A stretch of DNA of 37,461 nt from contig CAKSZH010000017.1 in the NCBI GenBank assembly GCA_934525675.1, forward strand, positions 1-37,461, in the 5' to 3' direction. Origin of the DNA: an uncultured Eubacteriales bacterium (lineage in GTDB: Bacteria; Bacillota; Clostridia; Oscillospirales; CAG-272). Below are positions 14,432-22,857 of this stretch, piece after piece. Under the pieces are notes generated by a model, which worked only from the letters and a program-made list of their open reading frames with translations, was not told the DNA's origin and did not search any database. A program made the translations under genes and the position numbers. How positions within the stretch are numbered: position 1 is the stretch's first letter; each line of letters begins with the position of its first letter.

Positions 14432-15565
14432 TTACCGGCGTTCCCGCGTTTCCCGGCTGCGGCTGACTGATTCCGCAATCGCGGCGACCGCGCCGTACAG
14501 TACCCCCGCGACAGCCCAGATAATCCACGATCGCCCCCAGTCCGAGGTTATGAAGCTGTACGCAAGGAATCCCGCGGTAACAAGAGGCCAGTAGATTGCG
14601 GATACGGCGCTCCGAAGCACATTCCCCCGACGCTCGGACCGGTCTTCGCCGAGCAGTGTCCGATAGGCGTTCCAACGTCCGCCCGTGCGGATGAAACAGT
14701 AAACACCGACGGACACGAGCAGCAGCAGAACGTCAAGTCCGAAGATGGTATACATATCCCCTTCAAAAATCAGCGAGGAAACGATCAGCGGGATGATCGC
14801 AAGGATGCAAAGCAATGTACCGATAATCTGCATCAGGGTGTGGCGGTTCCGATACGCGTCCCGTTTGGCGCTGATCAATTCCCCGACGCCTTCCCGAAGG
14901 GTAAACGGGCTTTTCACCCAATCATATTTTTCTGCCATTGCGTGACCGGAGAGAAACAGCGCAAGCGCCACGGAAGCAAATACAAGTAATACGGCAAGTC
15001 CGACTGCGGCGGCAAGATTTTCGGGAATTCTTCCCTTGTCCGCAAATATCACAAGCGTAATGAGACAAATGGGGGAAAGCACGCAAAGAAGCGTGCCGAG
15101 CGCAGTCCGCGCGGCGGATTTTTCTTTGACGGCGAGGAACGCGTCCGCTTCCGTACCCGTGACCTCACGGGGGGCTGCCCCGGACGATATATCATTGTTC
15201 CGGGAATCGCTTCCCCGCCCGTCGGCGGTTGCAGACCGGAAATCGGAGGATGCGTTTCCGTCCGGCGCGGTATTGCGGACAATATTGCCCGGGTCCGTAG
15301 GGTCGGAAGTTCCGGTGCCGTAACCTGCGGCGCGTTCCACAACATAGGTACTGCCGTCCGGGAGCGGTTCCGTGTCCTTCAGAAGCGAATCGGTGCTGAC
15401 GCCGAACAATTCGGACATTCCGAGAATCTTGTCAAGGTCCGGAACCGATTGCTCCGCCTCCCACTTGGAAACCGCCTGCCTGGAAACATCCAGTCGCATG
15501 GCAAGTTCCTCCTGCGACCATCCGGCGCGCTTCCGCAGGGTCATGATTTTTTCTGACAGTTTCAT
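14432..15565 (-). CDS. Membrane-anchored Xre-family transcriptional regulator
   Basis: 377 residues. Residues 5-60 form a Cro/C1-type helix-turn-helix (LRKRAGWSQEELAMRLDVSR, then QAVSKWEAEQSVPDLDKIL). A low-complexity Ser/Asp/Gly linker (about 85-140) is followed by at least six TM segments in three or more hydrophobic blocks (GTLLCVLSPICLITLVIFA, LAVLLVFASVALALFLSG, IIGTLLCILAIIPLIVSSLIF, FGLDVLLLLVSVGVYCFI, and two near the C-terminus). This soluble-HTH plus membrane-domain layout is common in Clostridia and suggests a regulator that senses envelope state, though the signal and targets are unknown. SD AGGTAAAAGA precedes the ATG. Confidence 0.85.
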   Translation of the reverse strand: MKLSEKIMTLRKRAGWSQEELAMRLDVSRQAVSKWEAEQSVPDLDKILGMSELFGVSTDSLLKDTEPLPDGSTYVVERAAGYGTGTSDPTDPGNIVRNTAPDGNASSDFRSATADGRGSDSRNNDISSGAAPREVTGTEADAFLAVKEKSAARTALGTLLCVLSPICLITLVIFADKGRIPENLAAAVGLAVLLVFASVALALFLSGHAMAEKYDWVKSPFTLREGVGELISAKRDAYRNRHTLMQIIGTLLCILAIIPLIVSSLIFEGDMYTIFGLDVLLLLVSVGVYCFIRTGGRWNAYRTLLGEDRSERRGNVLRSAVSAIYWPLVTAGFLAYSFITSDWGRSWIIWAVAGVLYGAVAAIAESVSRSRETRERR

Positions 15566-15661
15566 CTTCTTTTACCTCACTTTGCGGATTCGTCCCGGAG
15601 TGGCGGTCCCCGATAATCCGGCGTACCGGCAGACGTGGCGCTTCGGCGATTGGCACGCACT

Positions 15662-15832
15662 TTGATGCCTGGCATCACAATACTTTGACACCTTGATACT
15701 TGGTACTCCGATGCCCGACACTCCCATATCTGCGCACCTCAACATTCCGGTACTCCGCATTCAGGCTCCCGGCATTCTTGCCGCGCCCCCGGCGCCCATG
15801 TTTCGGCGTTCAGATATACCGGCACTCCGACG
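15662..15832. repeat. Degenerate ~15-bp tandem array
   Basis: Successive 14-16-bp units resemble ctCCGATActtGGtA. Examples are ccttgatacttggta, ctccgatgcccgaca, cctcaacattccggta and ctccgcattcaggct. Similarity is weak but recurrent in step. Boundaries are approximate. Confidence 0.4.
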
Positions 15833-15879
15833 TTTTCATGCTTACAGAATATCAGATTCCGTGGCAGAATGCCACCAAT

Positions 15880-15924
15880 CCGCCCTTGCAATTTGTCAAC
15901 CGGCAGTTGCAGGGGCGGATTTTT
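15880..15924 (+). other. Hairpin with T-run between the two arrays
   Basis: CCGCCCTTGCAA (15880-15891) pairs with TTGCAGGGGCGG (15907-15918) at 11 of 12 positions and is followed by ATTTTTCG. It looks like a plus-strand terminator, but no plus-strand gene ends here. Confidence 0.5.
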
Positions 15925-16027
15925 CGCAAAAAAACGAGTTTTTTCCGACAAATATCGGGGGAAAATCGCCTTACGGGAAGCCGTATATTTTCCTTCCGTG
16001 TTACCGCTTCCGGAAAGCAAAGGGGGT

Positions 16028-16164
16028 GACAGAAATCGGACGACAATCATCAGGCAGCAAACATCGGACAGCAGAATTCGGATGGCAAACATCGGGCGAC
16101 AGACAATCGGGCGACAGACATCAGATGGCAGAAATCGGACAACAGAAATCACATCGGCAGACAG
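16028..16164. repeat. 14-bp degenerate tandem array, about 10 units
   Basis: Units keep register almost perfectly: gacagaaatcggac, gacaatcatcaggc, agcaaacatcggac, agcagaattcggat, ggcaaacatcgggc, then a 15-bp unit, and so on to a partial tenth. The consensus is RRCARAMATCGGRY. There are no spacers between units, and 14 bp is not a codon multiple. Confidence 0.8.
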
Positions 16165-16301
16165 ATTCCCGCCGCGGGGGTGCACGAAGGCATATGTTTC
16201 CCCATGCGACATAGCAGTAAGATGCACGTGGTTTTCCGCCGCGGCGCACGGGAATATGTACCGCTTCGCTGTAAAACTGTTCCGACCGCGCGGAAGGCTT
16301 C

Positions 16302-18470
16302 TCAGCTCACCATCCCCGCGTCCGGGGAAAACAGGCGGTCAACCGTTTCTTTCAGTTCCGGGTGACCTGCAAGCGCCGGATCGGAAGCAAGCAACACCTT
16401 CGCGTCTTCCGAAGCGTCCTTGAGCAGTCCCACATCGGTACACCACTCCGCAAGGCGAAAACGGACGCCCCCGCTCTGACGGATCCCGGCACCGGAATCT
16501 CTGCCTGAAAGGAAGTCGCCGGGGCCACGCAGAAGAAGGTCCTCTTCGGCAATTCTGAAGCCGTCATAGGTACTGCACATGATTGAAAGGCGCTTTTTCG
16601 CCGTCTCGCCACGGCTGTCGGACACCAGAATACAGTAGGACTTGCGGGAACCTCTGCCGACCCGCCCGCGGAGCTGATGCAGTTGTGACAATCCGAACCG
16701 GTCGGCGTTCTCCACAATCATCAGCGTGGCGTTCGGAACGTTGACCCCGACTTCGATCACCGTTGTGGACACAAGGACCTTGATGTCCCCGTGCGCAAAC
16801 CGGTTCATGACCGAATCCTTTTCGGCGCTTTTCATTTTTCCGTGCACGAACCCGACCGGAATGCCGGCAAGCCGTTGCGCCAGTTCTCCCGCGTAGGTTA
16901 CCGCCGCCTTGAGCGGCGGCAGTTCCTTTTTCTCCACCAGCGCTTCCCAGGAGCCGGAAGAGAGTTCTCCGTCGGGGGAAATGTCCGGCACATCCGCAAA
17001 GGTTACTTCCTCCGGCTCGGTTTCCTGTTCCTCCACCGCCGGGCAGACCACATAGACCTGTCCGCCGGCATCGACCTGTTTTCGGATAAACCCGAGAAGC
17101 CGCTCGCGGTAGCTTTCGTTCACCAGAAAAGTATCGACCCTCTGACGTCCCGGCGGCATTTCATCAATGGTGGAAACGGCAAGGTCGCCGTACAGCGTCA
17201 GAGCAAGCGAACGCGGAATGGGGGTCGCGCTCATAACGAGCAGATGTGCAAATCCGTTCTTTTCCGACAGCACTGCCCTCTGACCGACCCCGAACCGGTG
17301 CTGTTCGTCGGTAACGACAAGTCCGGGAGCCGCAAATCGTACCCCCGCCGACAAAAGCGCCTGCGTGCCGATGACGGCGTCAAGCCGCCCCTCTGTGGAC
17401 TCTCCCGAAAGACGTTCGTAAATTTTCCTCTTGTTTGCCAGGGTGACCGCCCCGACCAGCAGTTCCACGGAATACCCAAGCGCCTCGAAATACGGCTTCA
17501 GTTCCGCGTAGTGCTGGCGGGCGAGAATCTCCGTCGGCGCCATCAATGCCGCCTGCCTGCCGCTCTGTATTGCGATCAACATAGCGGCGGCGGCGCAGAC
17601 GGTTTTCCCGCACCCCACGTCCCCGACGACCATGCGGCACATGGGGACATCGGTCTCCATATCCCGGGCAATCTCTCCGATCACCCGGCTTTGCGCACCG
17701 GTAGGCATATACGGCAAAAGCGCATAATACCGGGACAGGTCATGGTTCCGGCAAACGGGCGCGCCATGGCGCACCGTCTTCTCCCGCGCGGTCGCCATGC
17801 CGAGGGAAAAGGCAAACAGTTCATCATAGATCAGACGTTTCTTCGCCGCAGAAAGCGCCGCGTAATCCTCGGGGAAATGAATATTCCGGAGCGCGTATTT
17901 CAGTGTACAAAGCCCGCGGCGGGTACGGATCTCATTCGGAAGCGGGTCTGCCCGGTCCCCGATGAGCGAAAGCGCGGACTCGATGTTCTGTGTCACCTGA
18001 TGCTGGGACAGTCCCTCGGTGAGCGGGTAAAGCGCAACAAGCGGCGGAAGCGGCTGTCCCTCGACATACGCCTCGCTGACGGGGGAAGACATGGCATACC
18101 GCTTCCCCTTCCTTTCCACACGCCCGAAAAAGCGGAAGGTCGCGCCGATTGTAAAACGTTCGCGCAGATAATCCTGGTTGTAATAGGTGATCTCGCAGGT
18201 CCCGCTTTCGTCAAAGGCGCGGAACTTGAGCAGCGTCATGCCGCGGCGGATCATGGCGCGGCGCGGTTCGGTGGCGACCGTCAGAATGACGGCAGACTTG
18301 CCCTCTTCCCGTGCCTCGGACAAAAGGCAGATGTCGCCGCGGTTTTCGTAAGCGCGCGGGAAATGTCCGACCAGATCGCCGAGAGTCCGGATCCCCAGTT
18401 TTTCATATGCCGCCGCCTTGACCTTTCCGACGCCATGAAGAACGCCGATCGGCTGTCCTTTAAAATCCAC
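16302..18470 (-). CDS. recG: ATP-dependent DNA helicase RecG
   Basis: 722 residues. RecG remodels stalled replication forks and branched recombination intermediates. An N-terminal wedge/OB domain (GVGKVKAAAYEKLGIRTLGD, then TLLKFRAFDESGTCEITYYN) precedes the helicase lobes: Walker A VVGDVGCGKT (about 283), DEQHRFG (about 385), SATPIPRSLALT, STTVIEVGVNVPNATLM, and LRGRVGRG (about 598). The C-terminal TRG-like region (LLLRGPGDFLSGRDSG) is present. The GTG at 18468-18470 was chosen because AAAGGAG lies about 10 bp upstream. The open frame extends further to 18578 without a credible start. Length is a little above the ~680-residue norm. Confidence 0.96.
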   Translation of the reverse strand: MDFKGQPIGVLHGVGKVKAAAYEKLGIRTLGDLVGHFPRAYENRGDICLLSEAREEGKSAVILTVATEPRRAMIRRGMTLLKFRAFDESGTCEITYYNQDYLRERFTIGATFRFFGRVERKGKRYAMSSPVSEAYVEGQPLPPLVALYPLTEGLSQHQVTQNIESALSLIGDRADPLPNEIRTRRGLCTLKYALRNIHFPEDYAALSAAKKRLIYDELFAFSLGMATAREKTVRHGAPVCRNHDLSRYYALLPYMPTGAQSRVIGEIARDMETDVPMCRMVVGDVGCGKTVCAAAAMLIAIQSGRQAALMAPTEILARQHYAELKPYFEALGYSVELLVGAVTLANKRKIYERLSGESTEGRLDAVIGTQALLSAGVRFAAPGLVVTDEQHRFGVGQRAVLSEKNGFAHLLVMSATPIPRSLALTLYGDLAVSTIDEMPPGRQRVDTFLVNESYRERLLGFIRKQVDAGGQVYVVCPAVEEQETEPEEVTFADVPDISPDGELSSGSWEALVEKKELPPLKAAVTYAGELAQRLAGIPVGFVHGKMKSAEKDSVMNRFAHGDIKVLVSTTVIEVGVNVPNATLMIVENADRFGLSQLHQLRGRVGRGSRKSYCILVSDSRGETAKKRLSIMCSTYDGFRIAEEDLLLRGPGDFLSGRDSGAGIRQSGGVRFRLAEWCTDVGLLKDASEDAKVLLASDPALAGHPELKETVDRLFSPDAGMVS

Positions 18471-18662
18471 TTGTACCACGCTCCTTTCTGAAATCGGGAT
18501 AATCGCCCTCCGGGCGGGCATCTGTAATGGCAAAAGGCGGGGCTTTCTCCGCGCCGGATTCCATGTACTCCTCTGCAATCCGGAATACCTCCGTCGGACG
18601 GTGCCCGCAAGGGCAAAGCCCGGAATCCCCGGGTTCCCTGTGACTGCCCTTTATAATCGGAA

Positions 18663-18694
18663 GAAAAACGGAGGAACCGGGTTCCTCCGTTTTC
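18663..18694 (-). terminator. Terminator of the polysaccharide-dut operon
   Basis: A 13-14-bp stem (AAAACGGAGGAAC / GTTCCTCCGTTTT) with a tiny GC loop is followed on the minus strand by CGTTTTTCTTCC. It lies about 30 bp after the dut stop and would separate the operon from recG. Confidence 0.85.
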
Positions 18695-18725
18695 GGCTTC
18701 CCAAACTTCCGACCCGCGGAACCGC

Positions 18726-19181
18726 TCAATGCGTCCCCGTGGAGCCGAAACCGCCTTCTCCGCGCACGGTGTCGCTGAGTTCCTGCTTCTCTTCAAACTC
18801 CGCCGTCAGGAAAGGCGCGATCACCATCTGCGCGATCCGCTCTCCCGGCGCGACCGACTGCTCCGTCGTGCTGTGATTGTGCAGGGCGACCATGATCTCC
18901 CCGCGGTAATCGCTGTCCACCACGCCGACCTTGTTGGCAGGTGCCAGTCCGCGTTTGGTTGCCAGACCGCTGCGGGCATAAATCAACCCCGCAAATCCGA
19001 CCGGGATCTCCATTGCGATTCCCGTATGAATGAGCTTGGTCTCTCCGGGGGCAATGGTCACAGCCGCATCCATGCAGGCGTAGAGATCCGCGCCTGCTGC
19101 AAAGGCGGAACCATAACTCGGCACCACCGCGTTCGCCTGTAACTTTTTCACTCCGACTTTCTGTTTCCACGGTTCCATCAT
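18726..19181 (-). CDS. dut: Deoxyuridine 5'-triphosphate nucleotidohydrolase (dUTPase)
   Basis: 151 residues, the normal size for the trimeric dUTPase that turns dUTP into dUMP and PPi, keeping uracil out of DNA and feeding dTMP synthesis. All five family motifs are visible: AAGADLYAC, ARSGLATKRGL, GVVDSDYRGEIMVAL, PGERIAQMVIAPF and the C-terminal arm RGEGGFGSTG. The ATG overlaps the stop of the CpsD-like kinase gene by four bases (19178-19181), so it is the last, coupled gene of the polysaccharide operon. That is an odd place for it. One idea is supply of dTTP for RfbA, but gene-order drift is as likely. Confidence 0.96.
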   Translation of the reverse strand: MMEPWKQKVGVKKLQANAVVPSYGSAFAAGADLYACMDAAVTIAPGETKLIHTGIAMEIPVGFAGLIYARSGLATKRGLAPANKVGVVDSDYRGEIMVALHNHSTTEQSVAPGERIAQMVIAPFLTAEFEEKQELSDTVRGEGGFGSTGTH

Positions 19182-20017
19182 GCGTTTCCTCCCGTTCCGG
19201 TTGAACCGGAACCCGACTGCTCGGGCTTCTGATTCTTCCCCCCGTCGGGAGAAGTCTGGTTCCCGGACTGCGCGGCTCCGTAGCCGTAATAGCCGTAAGC
19301 ACTCTTTTTCTGATAACGGTAGTAATATTTCCCGTACTTCCCGTAATACCTGCGGTCATAATAACGATAATAATACGACGAACTTCCGGTACCGATAAGG
19401 TTAAGCACCACGCCGAGCACACGGCATCCGCTCTTTTCGATCTGCTCCTTCACCATCTGGGCGAACCGATAGCTGATACGGTTTTCACCGATGACGAGCA
19501 GTGCACCGTCGCTGAGCGAGGAGGTCACGGCGGCATCAATGACAAGTCCGAGCGGCGCAGTATCGATCAGCACGTAATCGTAGTGCTCCCGGCCGTACCG
19601 GATCAGTTCTTTCAGAGCGTCCGAACTGAGCAGGTCCACCGGGTTGGGGGGATACTGTCCTGCAAAAATGATGTCAAAACCCTCATACTGGGTTGCGTAA
19701 AGCACGTCGTCCAGCGTTTTCTGCCCGGAAAGGTATTCGCTGAGTCCGCTGACGCCGGTCGCCTCGGTATATTTGCTGACCACGACGGATTTCCGCAGGT
19801 CCGCGTCAAGCAGCAGGACTTTTTTGTCCACCTGCGCCATGTTCTTTGCAAGTTCGATACAGAGGGAGGATTTTCCTTCGTTCGCGGTACAGCTGGTCAC
19901 GGTGATGACCTTGACATCCTTTCCGCTGAACAGAAGATTGGTGCGGAGCGTCTTGAACGCCTCGGTTTTTGCATAACGGTCCTTGAACAATTGGAGAAGC
20001 TCAATATTCTTTTTCAT
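19178..20017 (-). CDS. CpsD/CapB-type BY-kinase (polysaccharide tyrosine kinase)
   Basis: 279 residues. This is a cytoplasmic bacterial tyrosine kinase that works with a membrane Wzz/CpsC partner to control polymer length and export. P-loop motifs are Walker A CTANEGKSS (43-51), Walker A' VLLLDADLR (67-75) and Walker B YVLIDTAP (147-154). Residues 214-245 form a tyrosine cluster (16 Tyr within about 33 residues, such as SSSYYYRYYDRRYYGKYGKY), the autophosphorylation tail, followed by a Gly/Ser/Gln-rich end. The cluster is longer than in streptococcal CpsD. It overlaps the wzz-like gene upstream and dut downstream by ATGA. Confidence 0.93.
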   Translation of the reverse strand: MKKNIELLQLFKDRYAKTEAFKTLRTNLLFSGKDVKVITVTSCTANEGKSSLCIELAKNMAQVDKKVLLLDADLRKSVVVSKYTEATGVSGLSEYLSGQKTLDDVLYATQYEGFDIIFAGQYPPNPVDLLSSDALKELIRYGREHYDYVLIDTAPLGLVIDAAVTSSLSDGALLVIGENRISYRFAQMVKEQIEKSGCRVLGVVLNLIGTGSSSYYYRYYDRRYYGKYGKYYYRYQKKSAYGYYGYGAAQSGNQTSPDGGKNQKPEQSGSGSTGTGGNA

Positions 20018-20838
20018 GATGCACGGCCCTCCTTCTTTTTCTTTCTACCCTTACGGTACCCGGCATCCGCTTCCGGGTCCTCTGTTCTCTCCGTGATCGG
20101 AATCTGTCCGAGCACGCTGAGTCCGAGGTACTTTTCCACGTCTTCTGCGCTCTTGATCTTGTCATCCGCAAAGTATGCGATGAGCACGCCGATCACGCCG
20201 ATCAGTGCGCCGACCAGCGCGCCGATCACCATGTTGCGGAGCATATTGTCATTGGTGCGTGCGCCGGTCCCCGCCGTGTTTCCGGTGTTGACCCGGGTCA
20301 TGGAGATCTCGGTCAATTTCTTAGCCGCAACCTCCTGCACCTTGTTTGCGATTTCTCTGGAAATATTACGGTCCGTGCTGACGGCGCGGATGGACAGAAT
20401 CTGCGGCTTGTCCGAGGAATAGGTCACGGACACGGCGGCAATCAGTTCGGCATAGGTATACTTTGCTTTCGTTTCGGGATTGACAATGCCCATTTCCTCC
20501 AGCTCGTCGCTGACTTCATTGAGGATATAGCGGTCCTTGACCATGTCCTGCAGGCTCTTTGCGATGGAAACAGCCGTGGACTGAGTACCCTGGCTCGGGG
20601 ACTGCTCCGTGGAATTCACCGACATACCGGTGACGAACAGCTTCGAGGTGGACGCATAGATCGGTTTCTGAAAATAGGAGAACAGGAACGCCGCCACCAC
20701 CGCGACAATCATCACGGTGACGATAATCCACCACCGGAAAAGAATGGTGGCGAGGATTCCGCGCAGATCAATATTGATCCCCGATCTGTTTTCCTGTTCA
20801 GGGGCTTCGTTTGGCAGATTCGCTTTCTGGTAATTCAT
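20014..20838 (-). CDS. Wzz/CpsC-type chain-length determinant (kinase adaptor)
   Basis: 274 residues. It has an N-terminal cytoplasmic stretch, TM1 (about 37-58, WWIIVTVMIVAVVAAFLFSYF), an extracellular alpha/beta domain (ASTSKLFVTG... to ...LTEISMTRV), TM2 (about 203-223, MVIGALVGALIGVIGVLIAYF) and a basic C-terminal tail (ADDKIKSAEDVEKYLGLSVL). This is the activator half of the Firmicutes split Wzc system. I chose the ATG at 20838, which overlaps the rfbB stop (ATGA) and has AAGGAGA upstream. The longer open frame lies inside rfbB. Confidence 0.92.
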   Translation of the reverse strand: MNYQKANLPNEAPEQENRSGINIDLRGILATILFRWWIIVTVMIVAVVAAFLFSYFQKPIYASTSKLFVTGMSVNSTEQSPSQGTQSTAVSIAKSLQDMVKDRYILNEVSDELEEMGIVNPETKAKYTYAELIAAVSVTYSSDKPQILSIRAVSTDRNISREIANKVQEVAAKKLTEISMTRVNTGNTAGTGARTNDNMLRNMVIGALVGALIGVIGVLIAYFADDKIKSAEDVEKYLGLSVLGQIPITERTEDPEADAGYRKGRKKKKEGRAS

Positions 20839-21917
20839 CGGCTTTCGTTCTCTCCTTTTCCGGAAACGTCGTACATCTTCCGGTAGTAATTCATATAATC
20901 CCCACTCACGATACGTTCTACCCAATCTCCGTTGGAAAGATACCAGTCCACCGTCTCGCGGATGCCGTCCTCAAAGGTGTAGCGCGGCTTCCAGCCAAGC
21001 TCGGCCGTGATCTTGTGGTTGTTGATGGCGTATCTCCGGTCATGACCGGGACGGTCCTTGACATACCGGATGAGTGATTCATCCTTCCCCGTGCGCGCAA
21101 GGATCAGCCGGATGATCTCGATGTTTGCCTTTTCGTTGTTGCCGCCGATGTTGTACACCTCGCCGACCTTGCCGTGCAGGAGCACGGTATCAATGGCGCG
21201 GCAGTGATCGCTGACGTGGAGCCAGTCGCGGATCTGCATTCCGTCCCCGTAAACGGGAAGCTCCTTATCTGCAAGGCAGTTGTGGATCATGAGCGGAATC
21301 AGCTTCTCCGGGAACTGGTACGGTCCGTAGTTGTTGGAACAGCGGGTGATATTGACCGGCATTCCGTAGGTCGTCGCATACGCCATGACCAGCATATCCG
21401 CGCTGGCTTTGGACGCGGAATAGGGGCTGTTCGGGTGAAGCGGGGTCGTTTCCTCAAACATTCCGGTCGCGCCGAGCGCGCCGTAGACCTCGTCGGTGGA
21501 AACCTGAAGATACCGGACACCGGGCTTGTAATCGCGGCAGTACTTATTGCCGGGATCGAGGCTCCAGTGCGCCTTTGCCGCGTCCAGCATAACCTCGGTG
21601 CCGATGATGTTGGTATTCAGAAAGATCTCCGGGTCGGTAATGCTGCGGTCCACATGACTTTCCGCGGCGAAATTGACCACGGTGTCAATGGGATATGTAT
21701 CGAAAATCCGGTTAATCGCGGCTCTGTCGCGGATGTCCGCGTGTACAAAATGATATCCGGGATCGTTTTCAATATCCTTGAGGTTCTCAAGGTTGCCGGC
21801 ATAGGTCAGGGCATCGACATTGATGACGGTATCCTCCGGGTGTTCTTTGCGCATCAGGTGGATAAAGTTGCTTCCGATAAATCCGGCGCCGCCGGTTACC
21901 AGCATGGTTCTCTTCAT
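20835..21917 (-). CDS. rfbB: dTDP-glucose 4,6-dehydratase
   Basis: 360 residues. It converts dTDP-glucose to dTDP-4-keto-6-deoxyglucose using tightly bound NAD. It belongs to the extended short-chain dehydrogenase family: Rossmann motif LVTGGAGFIGSN near the N-terminus, STDEVYGALG with the Thr/Asp/Glu active-site set, and YSASKAS (YxxxK). Length is slightly above the ~340 usual because of an insert with KYCRDYKPGV. The ATG at 21917 has AAGGAGG and overlaps the rfbA stop by four bases. rfbC and rfbD are absent from the window, so the product is probably diverted to an amino sugar rather than rhamnose here. Confidence 0.96.
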   Translation of the reverse strand: MKRTMLVTGGAGFIGSNFIHLMRKEHPEDTVINVDALTYAGNLENLKDIENDPGYHFVHADIRDRAAINRIFDTYPIDTVVNFAAESHVDRSITDPEIFLNTNIIGTEVMLDAAKAHWSLDPGNKYCRDYKPGVRYLQVSTDEVYGALGATGMFEETTPLHPNSPYSASKASADMLVMAYATTYGMPVNITRCSNNYGPYQFPEKLIPLMIHNCLADKELPVYGDGMQIRDWLHVSDHCRAIDTVLLHGKVGEVYNIGGNNEKANIEIIRLILARTGKDESLIRYVKDRPGHDRRYAINNHKITAELGWKPRYTFEDGIRETVDWYLSNGDWVERIVSGDYMNYYRKMYDVSGKGENESR

Positions 21918-22786
21918 ATGTCCTCCTTGGCGATGGACAGCAGATACTGTCCGTATTCGGTCATTTTCAGCTCGTTTCCGAGTTCGATCAGCTTGCTTGT
22001 GGGAATGAACCCGCGCCGCCACGCGATCTCCTCAATGCAGGAAATGTAGAACCCCTGTCTGGACTGCACCGCTTCCACGAACTCCGCCGCCTGGAGCATT
22101 CCGCCGGGCGTTCCGGTATCCAGCCACGTCATACCTCTGCCGAGCAGCTCCACGTGGAGGTCGCCCGACGCAAGGTAGGCATTATTGACCGCGGTGATTT
22201 CCACCTCGCCACGCGCGGAGGGCTTTACGCCTTTGGCGATCTCCACGACGCGGTTGTCATAGAAGTAAAGGCCGGGAACTGCGTAGTTGGACTTCGGTTC
22301 CTTCGGCTTTTCCTCAATGGAGAGCACCCGCTTGTCATGGTCGAATTCCACCACGCCGAACGCCGTCGCGTCCTTGACGGGGTAACCGAAGATGGTTGCG
22401 CCGCTCTTCCTTGCGGTTGCGCGCCCCATGACGCGGGTCAGGTCGTTTCCGTAGAACACATTGTCGCCGAGGATGAGGCAAACACTGTCGTCCCCAATGA
22501 ACTCCTCACCGATGAGAAACGCCTCGGCAAGTCCGCGCGGCTTTTCCTGCACGCGGTACACAAGCGAAATTCCGAGCCTTGACCCGTCGCCGAGCAGTTT
22601 TTCATACAGCGGCGTGTCCTCCGGGGTGGAAATAATCAGAATCTCTTTGATGCCCGCAAGCAAAAGAACCGACAGGGGGTAGTAAATCATCGGCTTGTCG
22701 TAGAGCGGAAGCAATTGCTTGGATACGACTTTGGTCATCGGGTACAGGCGCGTTCCGCGTCCACCCGCTAAAATAATGCCCTTCAT
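21914..22786 (-). CDS. rfbA: Glucose-1-phosphate thymidylyltransferase
   Basis: 290 residues, the standard size for RfbA/RmlA, which makes dTDP-glucose from glucose-1-phosphate and dTTP. The nucleotidyltransferase signature is GGRGTRLYPMT, followed by SKQLLPLYDKPMIYYPLSV, GDNVFYG and SIEEKPKEPKSNYAVPGLYF. It is first in a run of tightly overlapping genes and lies 71 bp after the aminotransferase gene. Confidence 0.97.
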   Translation of the reverse strand: MKGIILAGGRGTRLYPMTKVVSKQLLPLYDKPMIYYPLSVLLLAGIKEILIISTPEDTPLYEKLLGDGSRLGISLVYRVQEKPRGLAEAFLIGEEFIGDDSVCLILGDNVFYGNDLTRVMGRATARKSGATIFGYPVKDATAFGVVEFDHDKRVLSIEEKPKEPKSNYAVPGLYFYDNRVVEIAKGVKPSARGEVEITAVNNAYLASGDLHVELLGRGMTWLDTGTPGGMLQAAEFVEAVQSRQGFYISCIEEIAWRRGFIPTSKLIELGNELKMTEYGQYLLSIAKEDI

Positions 22787-22857
22787 ACTCTTCTCCTTCT
22801 GAAAGCTCCGGTCCGTTACCGGGCGGGGATTCTCTTGTTCCGTGGGAAAATATGCCG

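Larger units (their letters stand above)
15566..16301. other. Gene-free region with tandem repeats and hairpins
   Basis: 736 bp between the Xre regulator and the recG stop, with no convincing gene. It holds a degenerate ~15-bp array (about 15662-15832), an inverted repeat GTGGCA/TGCCAC (15861-15875), a longer hairpin (15880-15918) and a 14-bp array (16028-16164). The open frames crossing it change phase within the repeats and are not believable genes. 16165-16301 shows nothing assignable and no obvious recG terminator. Confidence 0.6.

Noticed and set aside
15693..16423. Several open frames across the recG-Xre intergenic region
   Set aside because: They run through non-triplet repeats on both strands, lack SD sequences and resemble nothing known.
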